Source: Steroidobacteraceae bacterium
GTDB taxonomy: Bacteria; Pseudomonadota; Gammaproteobacteria; Steroidobacterales; Steroidobacteraceae
Length of the DNA stretch: 13,136 nucleotides
NCBI GenBank assembly: GCA_025927665.1
Contig: JAICKZ010000054.1
Location: forward strand, 1-13,136
Direction: 5' to 3'
Shown: in pieces, positions 7,024-13,136 of the stretch
How positions within the stretch are numbered: the first letter of the stretch is position 1
How the letters are laid out: the number at the start of each line of letters is the position of its first letter
Program-made: the position numbers and the translations under genes
Notes under the pieces: model-generated
The model's database searches: none
Seen by the model: the letters and a program-made list of their open reading frames with translations, nothing else
Told to the model about the DNA's origin: nothing

Positions 7024-8964
7024 ATGAGGTTTTCCAAAACTGTTGATGTCATTGTAGTCGGTGGTGGGCATGCTGGTACAGAAGCAGCGTTGGCCGCCGC
7101 CCGTATGGGCGTGCAGACTTTACTGTTGACGCAAAGTATCGAAACGCTCGGTCAAATGAGCTGCAATCCAGCCATTGGTGGTATTGGCAAGGGACATTTG
7201 GTTAAAGAAATTGATGCTCTCGGCGGCGCGATGGCCATCGCAACGGATCGCGCTGGCATTCAATTTCGTACGTTGAATATAAGTAAGGGTGCGGCGGTGC
7301 GTGCAACGCGTGCTCAAGCAGATCGTCAATTGTACAAACAAGCCATTCGCACCTTGCTGGAAAACCAACCCAATTTGCAGATCTTTCAACAAGAAGTGGC
7401 CGACCTGATTGTGGAACAAGATTCCGTGCAAGGTGTAATAACTCAGGCAGGCTTACAATTTCGTGCACCTTGCGTGATATTAACCGTCGGGACTTTTTTA
7501 GCTGGAAAGATTCACATTGGACTTGAGAATCATCAAGGGGGACGTGCAGGTGATCCACCGTCCAATCGTCTTGCCGCAAGACTGCGCGAATTGCCGTTGC
7601 GTGTGGGTCGTTTAAAGACCGGAACACCGCCGCGTATTGATGGGCGCAGTATCGATTATCGTGAACTCATCAAGCAACTTGGTGATGAACCGATGCCGGT
7701 TTTTTCGTACCTGGGTTATCGCGGCGAACATCCAACTCAACTACCTTGTCACATCACTCATACCAATGAACGCACGCACGAGATTATTCGTGCCGGTACC
7801 GATCGTTCACCGTTGTATACGGGAATAATCGAAGGAGTTGGGCCGCGCTATTGCCCTTCCATAGAAGATAAAGTGGTTCGCTTCGCCGACAAACCGTCGC
7901 ATCAAGTGTTCATCGAGCCGGAAGGATTGAACACGCATGAAATTTATCCCAACGGCATTTCAACAAGCTTGCCCTTTGATGTGCAATTCGAGCTGGTACG
8001 ATCTATCAAGGGATTTGAAAATGCTCATATCACTCGACCAGGCTATGCCATTGAGTACGATTATTTCGACCCACGTGATCTGCAATACACGCTGGAAACC
8101 AAGCACATTTCTGGACTTTTCTTTGCTGGTCAAATCAACGGCACCACCGGTTATGAAGAGGCTGCGGCACAAGGGTTGTTGGCAGGAATCAACGCAGCGC
8201 GACGCACTCAACAACGCGAAACTTGGTATCCAAAACGCAGTGAAGCCTATTTAGGTGTGTTGATAGATGATCTCATTACTCGTGGCACAGCGGAGCCATA
8301 TCGAATGTTCACCAGCCGTGCTGAATATCGTTTATTGCTTCGCGAAGACAATGCCGACTCGCGACTAACATCGATCGGTCGTGATTTGGGATTGGTGAAT
8401 GACGAACGTTGGCGGTTTTTTGAGAATAAACGTAATGCGGTTGAACGCGAATGGCAGCGGCTCGAAATTACCGTTATTCATCCTCATCAAGTCAGCGAAG
8501 AGCAGCAAAATGCTTTATTGGGCGGCACATTGACCCGAGAAGTGCATGCGCTAGAGTTGTTGCGTCGACCAGAAGTTGATTATCAATCATTAATTGTTAT
8601 TGATGCGGTGGGGCCGCCTGAAACGCAATCCGATGAACGGCTGGTTGAACAAATGGCCTCTCAATTAGATGTTCGTGCAAAATATGAGGGTTATATCGTT
8701 CGCCAAACTTCCGAAATAGAACGGCAACGACGTCATCAGGAAACATCTATACCCAGCGACTTGGACTATGGGCAAATAAAAGGTCTTTCCAACGAAGTTC
8801 GTCAACGTTTAAACGATGCTCGTCCGCTCACCATTGGAAATGCTTCACGTGTTCCCGGTGTTACTCCTGCCGCAATTTCTTTGTTACTGGTGCATCTGAA
8901 GCGCCGCCACTATTTACGAAGCAGCTCCTCGTCCACTGACAGAGATATCGTTGCAAGCGGATAA
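7024..8964 (+). CDS. mnmG: tRNA uridine-5-carboxymethylaminomethyl(34) synthesis enzyme MnmG
   Basis: MnmG (GidA) is the FAD- and NADH-using partner of MnmE in wobble-uridine modification of tRNA, acting in the cytoplasm as an alpha2-beta2 complex. With the ATG at 7024 it has 646 residues. It shows the FAD-binding motif VVGGGHAGTEAA (11-22), TLGQMSCNPAIGGIGKGHL with Cys47, KGAAVRATRAQADR, RLKTGTPPRI, and the catalytic Cys in GPRYCPSIEDK, which falls at residue 277 exactly as in E. coli. The C-terminal MnmE/tRNA-binding region is intact (KYEGYI, PSDLDY, RVPGVTPAAIS). About 20 polar, Ser-rich residues follow the conserved end. A GTG at 6988 would add 12 residues unlike the family. It is divergent from the FecR-type gene; rsmG, the usual next gene, is absent. 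Confidence 0.98.
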   Translation: MRFSKTVDVIVVGGGHAGTEAALAAARMGVQTLLLTQSIETLGQMSCNPAIGGIGKGHLVKEIDALGGAMAIATDRAGIQFRTLNISKGAAVRATRAQADRQLYKQAIRTLLENQPNLQIFQQEVADLIVEQDSVQGVITQAGLQFRAPCVILTVGTFLAGKIHIGLENHQGGRAGDPPSNRLAARLRELPLRVGRLKTGTPPRIDGRSIDYRELIKQLGDEPMPVFSYLGYRGEHPTQLPCHITHTNERTHEIIRAGTDRSPLYTGIIEGVGPRYCPSIEDKVVRFADKPSHQVFIEPEGLNTHEIYPNGISTSLPFDVQFELVRSIKGFENAHITRPGYAIEYDYFDPRDLQYTLETKHISGLFFAGQINGTTGYEEAAAQGLLAGINAARRTQQRETWYPKRSEAYLGVLIDDLITRGTAEPYRMFTSRAEYRLLLREDNADSRLTSIGRDLGLVNDERWRFFENKRNAVEREWQRLEITVIHPHQVSEEQQNALLGGTLTREVHALELLRRPEVDYQSLIVIDAVGPPETQSDERLVEQMASQLDVRAKYEGYIVRQTSEIERQRRHQETSIPSDLDYGQIKGLSNEVRQRLNDARPLTIGNASRVPGVTPAAISLLLVHLKRRHYLRSSSSSTDRDIVASG

Positions 8965-9074
8965 GTTAAACGCAATATTTTGTTTGGCATCAGTTCGTGA
9001 TGACGATCATCGTTTGCATATTCAAAAATCGATAAGGTTTCTCTGTCCATTCCACACTAGTCCAAAATGAAACA
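8965..9074 (+). other. Intergenic region after mnmG with weak hairpin
   Basis: The region holds 110 bases without a gene, where rsmG would be expected in the canonical order. An inverted repeat GATGA-CGA-TCATC lies at 8999-9011 and can be extended by G-U pairs. No T-run follows it, so its role as terminator is weak. No recognisable remnant of rsmG is seen. Confidence 0.35.
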
Positions 9075-9356
9075 ATGACCTGGTTTATCAGCTTTGCTGG
9101 TTGCGTGATCGGCCTTTATCTATGGTTGCAGTACCGTAGGCGGCAGCGGGAATTACGCAGTCCGACGGCAGCGCATCGTTTGGGTGCCAAGCACATTGGA
9201 CAAGCATTGATATTGGAAACGCCGATCAACGGCACGGGCAACATTCGGTTGGGAAATCGTCAATGGGAAGTCCGCGGTCCCAATCTTCCGGCTGGTGCAA
9301 AGGTGAGAGTGACCGGTGTTGATGGCACCGTCTTGCTGATTGATCGTACCGCTTGA
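9075..9356 (+). CDS. Small membrane protein with NfeD-like OB domain
   Basis: The protein has 93 residues. Residues 1-20 form a single hydrophobic membrane helix, followed by a basic stretch (QYRRRQRELR), so the rest probably faces the cytoplasm. Residues about 36-92 resemble the C-terminal OB-type beta-barrel of NfeD/YbbK proteins: IGQALILETPINGTGNIRLGNRQWEVRG, then PAGAKVRVTGVDGTVLLID. The pattern of Gly turns and the WEV strand is typical. NfeD proteins often act with membrane-anchored SPFH proteins (stomatin/YbbK-like partners), but no such gene is adjacent, and this one lacks the multi-helix membrane part of long NfeD proteins. The ATG at 9075 has no good Shine-Dalgarno. Function is unresolved; the family call rests on the barrel pattern alone. 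Confidence 0.72.
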   Translation: MTWFISFAGCVIGLYLWLQYRRRQRELRSPTAAHRLGAKHIGQALILETPINGTGNIRLGNRQWEVRGPNLPAGAKVRVTGVDGTVLLIDRTA

Positions 9357-9412
9357 TAGTTACCGCCTTCTCAATTCATAATTCCTCGATTCTGCGTCTC
9401 GATGCCGTGATC

Positions 9413-9476
9413 GTAAGAACCAATGTTGGTGCGTTGCGCACAGGTCCTTACCCAAGTTTGGGCTAACTGAAAGTTA
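9413..9476 (+). promoter_or_regulatory. Cluster of inverted repeats upstream of gltA
   Basis: Three adjacent hairpins can form in the 233-base gap before gltA. The first pairs GTAAGAACC (9413-9421) with GGTCCTTAC (9443-9451), one mismatch, enclosing GTGCG-TTG-CGCAC (9429-9441). The second is CCCAAGTTTGGG (9451-9462). The third is TAACT-GAA-AGTTA (9464-9476). None is followed by a T-run, so they are not ordinary terminators. They could be a structured mRNA leader or operator sites; no known riboswitch is recognised. Confidence 0.4.
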
Positions 9477-9577
9477 ATCAGCTTGATGCCTGAACGAACG
9501 CTGCAAAATGCTTGATTCATTCAGCAACACATGTAACGCTCACGCTCTTGCTGCGATGCAGACATGCCCTTATCCGC

Positions 9578-9581
9578 AGGA
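9578..9581 (+). promoter_or_regulatory. Ribosome-binding site deciding the gltA start
   Basis: AGGA lies 8 bases before ATG 9590 and selects this start over the in-frame ATT-type start at 9512, which would add 26 residues with no family counterpart. Confidence 0.7.
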
Positions 9582-9589
9582 TCATTCTC

Positions 9590-10888
9590 ATGACTGAAAA
9601 GAAATTCGAGCTGACTAATCTCGCCACCGGCAAAAAATCTTTGCTCGATGTCAAAACCCCGACACTGGGCCCTGAAGTGATTGGCATTTCGTCGCTCGCC
9701 AAGGATCATGATGTTTACTCATTTGATCCTGGATTTCTCTCCACTGCTTCGTGTGAAAGCAAAATTACCTATATTGACGGTGACCAGGGCATTCTTTTAC
9801 ATCGCGGTATTCCTATTGAGCAATTGGCCGAGAAAAGTAACTTTCTTGAAGTTGCCTATTTGCTGATTAATGGTGAACTGCCTTCGACGCAAGGTCTTAA
9901 GGAGTTCAATCATTCGATCCAGTACCACACCATGCTTAATGAATCGTTATTACGATTCTTCAATGGCTTTCACTACAACGCTCATCCCATGGCTATGCTG
10001 TCCGGCGTCGTGGCATCAATGGCAGCGTTCTATCACGATTCAATGGACATTCATAATCCACGCCATCGCGAAATTTTTGCTCACCGGATTATTGCCAAGA
10101 TTCCCACCATTGCTGCTGCAGCCTATAAGCATTCACTTGGACAGCCTTTTGTGTATCCACGTAATGATCTGGATTACTGCTCGAATCTGCTTAACATGTT
10201 TTTCTCAGTTCCTTGCGAAAATTATCAAGTGGATCCAGTCGGTGCACAGGCATTGGATTTATTATTCATTCTGCATGCAGATCACGAACAAAATGCCAGT
10301 ACTTCAACAGTAAGACTTGCGGGTAGTACAGGAACTAATCCTTATGCAGCAGTTTCTGCCGGTATTTCGGCATTATGGGGTCCAGCACATGGCGGTGCCA
10401 ACGAAGCAGTTCTTGCAATGTTGGAACAGATTGGCACGGTCGATAACATTACCAAGTATGTTGCCAAAGCCAAGGATAAGAACGACGGTTTCCGCTTGAT
10501 GGGCTTTGGGCATCGTGTGTATAAAAATTTTGATCCACGCGCAACTATTATTCGCGGTATGTGCCACAAAGTGCTTGCTAAGCTCGGTAAATCTGACAAT
10601 CCATTGTTTGAACTTGCATTGCGTCTTGAAGAAATCGCACTTAAAGATGAATACTTTGTAGAGCGTAAGTTGTACCCCAATGTGGATTTCTATTCCGGAA
10701 TTATTTACAGCGCGCTGGGCATTCCTCGCTCAATGTTTACAGTGATGTTCGCGCTGGCACGCGCAGTCGGTTGGGTAGCACATTGGCAGGAAATGATTTC
10801 CGACCCAACCATGAAAATCGGTCGTCCACGTCAGTTGTATACTGGTCCGGTGCAACGCGATTATGTAGAAATTTCGCAGCGTAATTAA
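9590..10888 (+). CDS. gltA: Citrate synthase (type II, hexameric class)
   Basis: This enzyme condenses acetyl-CoA with oxaloacetate to citrate, the entry step of the TCA cycle. It has 432 residues, as in other Gram-negative NADH-sensitive type II enzymes. An N-terminal beta-rich domain (about 5-60) is followed by the helical fold. Active-site residues are visible: His229 in LHADHEQNAST, His267 in WGPAHGGANEA, His308 in GFGHRVYKNFDPRA, and Asp366 in LYPNVDFYSG, corresponding to E. coli His229, His264, His305 and Asp362. GRPRQLYTGP is the usual C-terminal CoA/citrate-binding loop. ATG 9590 is supported by AGGA and by homology (MTEKKFEL). It appears monocistronic, preceded by a hairpin-rich leader and facing a convergent gene 31 bases beyond its stop. 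Confidence 0.98.
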   Translation: MTEKKFELTNLATGKKSLLDVKTPTLGPEVIGISSLAKDHDVYSFDPGFLSTASCESKITYIDGDQGILLHRGIPIEQLAEKSNFLEVAYLLINGELPSTQGLKEFNHSIQYHTMLNESLLRFFNGFHYNAHPMAMLSGVVASMAAFYHDSMDIHNPRHREIFAHRIIAKIPTIAAAAYKHSLGQPFVYPRNDLDYCSNLLNMFFSVPCENYQVDPVGAQALDLLFILHADHEQNASTSTVRLAGSTGTNPYAAVSAGISALWGPAHGGANEAVLAMLEQIGTVDNITKYVAKAKDKNDGFRLMGFGHRVYKNFDPRATIIRGMCHKVLAKLGKSDNPLFELALRLEEIALKDEYFVERKLYPNVDFYSGIIYSALGIPRSMFTVMFALARAVGWVAHWQEMISDPTMKIGRPRQLYTGPVQRDYVEISQRN

Positions 10889-10909
10889 AAAGCGCAGTTG
10901 AAAGAAGAC

Positions 10910-10921
10910 GATTGATCAATC
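10910..10921. repeat. Perfect 12-base palindrome at convergent gene ends
   Basis: GATTGATCAATC is a perfect palindrome in the 31-base gap between gltA and the converging minus-strand gene, overlapping the latter's stop codon. A second small inverted repeat AATCA-C-TGATT (10918-10928) is nested with it. Neither resembles a GC-rich intrinsic terminator, and an accidental palindrome cannot be excluded. Confidence 0.45.
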
Positions 10922-11522
10922 ACTGATTCAATAACTCAACTTCTGCGATTGAAGCGCGTTGCATCGGCTTGCCGTCCACTGGGCTAAGCGGGGCTTGGCG
11001 AATGCCATCAATTGGTAAAGCAACAACTTCCACTGTGTGTTCACCAGCGACGAATTTGAAGCTGGGATAGCTTTGGTAACGATCTGCCTGATAACGCAAT
11101 TTCTTTTCTGCATGATGATGATCAATGCCATGTTCATCCAATGCCAATGAAATTCGCTCAGCATGATCAACAAATACATGGACGTTGATTTCTGAATGTG
11201 ACGAAGCACTGCCACTTAATACCGAGCCCACTAAGCGCGGTTGAAACTCACTAAGCAAGCGCATCAAGCGCAAAGCACTACACCGTAATTGCGATAATTG
11301 ATCACGATGTGTTTGGGAATGAAATAGACGCTGATGAGTAATCAACGCGCTTTCAATCTCAGAATTTTTTGGTAACACCGCGGCATCACTGATGCCTAAA
11401 CGCTCTGCGGCTTTGCGCTTTGCCGATAAATAATCTTCTACGCCTTGTTCAGCCATGATGCGTGCAGCTTCTTGTGCCAGTGCATGGCGAATTTGTTCAT
11501 TACGTGAGTTCGCTCGAGCCAT
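10920..11522 (-). CDS. Nucleotidyltransferase-like protein of unknown function
   Basis: The protein has 200 residues, soluble, with no signal peptide. The N-terminal half is helical and charged (RNEQIRHALAQEAARIMAEQG, then YLSAKRKAAERLGI), matching a conserved gammaproteobacterial family often labelled nucleotidyltransferase. The centre carries RLVGSVLSGSASSHSEINVHVF (97-117), which follows the spacing of the polymerase-beta-type GS...G...S-D-x-D motif. Here the two Asp positions read Glu111 and Asn113, so catalysis is doubtful. Substrate and role are unknown. ATG 11522 is preferred; a TTG at 11537 would begin directly after the PBP1A stop. It lies 15 bases downstream of the PBP1A gene on the same strand and is probably cotranscribed with it. 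Confidence 0.75.
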   Translation of the reverse strand: MARANSRNEQIRHALAQEAARIMAEQGVEDYLSAKRKAAERLGISDAAVLPKNSEIESALITHQRLFHSQTHRDQLSQLRCSALRLMRLLSEFQPRLVGSVLSGSASSHSEINVHVFVDHAERISLALDEHGIDHHHAEKKLRYQADRYQSYPSFKFVAGEHTVEVVALPIDGIRQAPLSPVDGKPMQRASIAEVELLNQ

Positions 11523-11537
11523 ACATAGTCTTACCAA

Positions 11538-13136
11538 TCAAAATAGGCCATTACCATTACTATCAGTATTCTCAGGTGCACTATCAACATTATCTGCTTC
11601 CGGAAGATGTTCACGCATAAAATATTCAAAAATGCCGTTACGAGAATTAGCCGGCGCAATTTTTCCGGTGTCGGCAATGATCCGCATGCTAACTATGTCT
11701 GACGGTTGAGAGATTGAATGTTCGGGTAAACCCTTTAATGCTTCCTGCATAAAATAAATCCAGATGGGCAAGGCCGTACGGCCACCTTCTTCGTTATTTC
11801 CCAACGGACGTTCTTGGTCAAACCCCAACCATGCTGCGGCCACAATATCTCCGTTGAAACCGACAAACCAGGCATCACGGCGATCATTGGTGGTACCAGT
11901 TTTTCCGGCAATGTCGCGGCGACCCAGTACCAAAGCACGCGTTGCAGTGCCACGACGAATCACGTCCTTCATCATGTCTGTCATCAAAAAGACATTGGAC
12001 TTTGAGATTACACGAGGTGCAAATTTGCGTCCGTAGGTATTAACTACCGAATGTGCGTCGACAGGTTTTTCAGAACTGGAATCATCGGTTCCTGAATATT
12101 CAGGAGCAATTTCAGTGTCAGTGCTGGCGGCAACTTCAACTCTTGCAGTATTTTTATCCCGATCCGTGGCAATGGCGTCACTAGTACTATTGCATGGCGA
12201 GCAGGCCATCAATGGATCCGCTTTGAATACCAATTCACCATCTCCCGTGATGACGCGTTCAAGCAAGTATGGTTCAACCAACATGCCGCCATTGGCAAAC
12301 ACAGCGTAACCGCGTGCCATTTTAAGTGGCGTTACTTGTGTTGCTCCCAATGCCAGTGAGAGATTTTGCGGTAATTCACTAGGAGAAAAACCAAAGCGTT
12401 GAATGTAATCAGTCGCGTAACTGGTGCCAATATTGCTCAGTAAACGAATCGAAACCAAGTTACGTGATCTGAACAATGCTTCACGCATCCGTATTGGGCC
12501 CATGAATTCTTTATTGGTATTTTGTGGGCGCCATGGTCCAGCATGAGTGCCATCATCATCCACGACCAATGGTGCATCATTAATCAGTGATGCTGGAGTA
12601 AAGCCATAATCAAGCGCAGCGGAGTATAAAAAGGGTTTGAACGAAGAGCCGGGTTGACGTTTGGCTTGCACGGCTCGATTAAAACTGCTCGCATCATAGT
12701 CAAAGCCGCCCACCAAAGCTGCGATCGCACCGTCACTTGGATCAAGCGCGACAAACGCGGTTTGCGCTGCTGGAATTTGCATCAAACGCCAGCTGCCATT
12801 GTTCTGTTGTGCTATGTAAATCAGGTCACCTACATTAAGTACATCGGTGGCTTTTTCTGGGACTTTGCCTAAGGTTTTAATATCGATGTAATCACGTGCC
12901 CATTTCATATTATTTAGTGGTATCTCAACCGCTCCTGAGTTACGTGCGTATACATGCGCGACTTGTGGAGTGACATTGATCACTAATGCTGGTTCCAGTC
13001 CTCCCACTGAAGCGTGAAGTTCTAATATTTTTGTCCATTCGCTTTCATTGCTATTCTTGCTTAATTCATATCGTTTAACTGGACCACGAAATCCATGTCG
13101 TGCATCGTACTCAAGTAAAGCTAGCCGCGCGCTACG
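11538..13136 (-). CDS. mrcA: Penicillin-binding protein 1A (class A), C-terminal part
   Basis: This is a bifunctional peptidoglycan synthase anchored in the inner membrane and acting in the periplasm. The visible 532 residues lack the membrane anchor and the GT51 glycosyltransferase domain, which lie off the right edge; the frame is open to the last base. Near the edge YDARHGFRGPVKRYEL leads into the OB-like domain (about the first 140 residues). The transpeptidase domain has SSFK (catalytic Ser codon 12645-12647), SRN in FRSRNLVSIRLL, and KTG in AGKTGTTNDRRDAWFVGF. A Ser/Asp-rich insertion with a CSPC pair interrupts the domain at about 12042-12219. The end is acidic and polar (PENTDSNGNGLF). 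It is also called ponA. The downstream nucleotidyltransferase-like gene follows after 15 bases. Confidence 0.95.
   Translation of the reverse strand, partial: RSARLALLEYDARHGFRGPVKRYELSKNSNESEWTKILELHASVGGLEPALVINVTPQVAHVYARNSGAVEIPLNNMKWARDYIDIKTLGKVPEKATDVLNVGDLIYIAQQNNGSWRLMQIPAAQTAFVALDPSDGAIAALVGGFDYDASSFNRAVQAKRQPGSSFKPFLYSAALDYGFTPASLINDAPLVVDDDGTHAGPWRPQNTNKEFMGPIRMREALFRSRNLVSIRLLSNIGTSYATDYIQRFGFSPSELPQNLSLALGATQVTPLKMARGYAVFANGGMLVEPYLLERVITGDGELVFKADPLMACSPCNSTSDAIATDRDKNTARVEVAASTDTEIAPEYSGTDDSSSEKPVDAHSVVNTYGRKFAPRVISKSNVFLMTDMMKDVIRRGTATRALVLGRRDIAGKTGTTNDRRDAWFVGFNGDIVAAAWLGFDQERPLGNNEEGGRTALPIWIYFMQEALKGLPEHSISQPSDIVSMRIIADTGKIAPANSRNGIFEYFMREHLPEADNVDSAPENTDSNGNGLF

Noticed and set aside
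9067..9078. Three-codon minicistron (ATG AAA CAA TGA) whose stop overlaps the NfeD-like start as ATGA
   Set aside because: It has no ribosome-binding site and is so short that it is likely chance.
9570..9578. TTATCCGCA resembling a DnaA box
   Set aside because: It has one mismatch to TTATCCACA, I noticed no second box nearby, and it sits beside the gltA ribosome-binding site; origin function is not supported.

Overview
This window looks like chromosomal DNA of a gammaproteobacterium with roughly mid-40s to 50 % GC. I cannot place it to genus. The evidence is the conserved ribosomal-protein, RNase P, membrane-insertase and tRNA-modification block, an MnmG whose catalytic Cys falls at residue 277 as in E. 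coli, a type II citrate synthase of 432 residues, and a class A PBP1A with an OB-fold domain. Thirteen kilobases contain ten protein genes (two cut by the window edges). I see no tRNA, rRNA, CRISPR array or insertion sequence.

Left block (1-3855, all + strand): tail of rpmH, then rnpA, yidD, yidC and mnmE. This is the classic order near the bacterial origin (usually dnaA/rpmH-rnpA-yidD-yidC-mnmE). rnpA and yidD overlap by 16 bases and yidC follows after 8 bases, so these genes are almost certainly one transcription unit. They couple ribosome and RNase P synthesis, insertion of inner-membrane proteins, and tRNA wobble-uridine modification.

Middle block (3856-9356): a gene for an exported two-module glyoxalase-like (VOC) protein on +, then a large gene on the opposite strand for a secreted FecR-domain / Trp-rich (DUF6600-type) protein with a long disordered tail, then mnmG on +. 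MnmE and MnmG proteins form one tRNA-modifying complex, but their genes are separated here by these two unrelated envelope genes. After mnmG the usual rsmG-parA-parB genes are absent. Instead there is a small single-pass membrane protein with an NfeD-like OB domain.

Right block (9357-13136): gltA (citrate synthase, +) with a hairpin-rich leader, converging on a minus-strand pair. That pair is the C-terminal two thirds of mrcA/ponA (PBP1A, cut by the right edge) followed after 15 bases by a small gene whose protein resembles a nucleotidyltransferase fold with a degenerate active-site motif.

Most of the window is well-understood housekeeping sequence. The points most worth a second look are the two-gene insertion between mnmE and mnmG, the PBP1A-linked degenerate nucleotidyltransferase-like protein, the stem-loop lying directly on the mnmE ribosome-binding region, and the structured gltA leader. 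I do not see a clear new multi-gene system.
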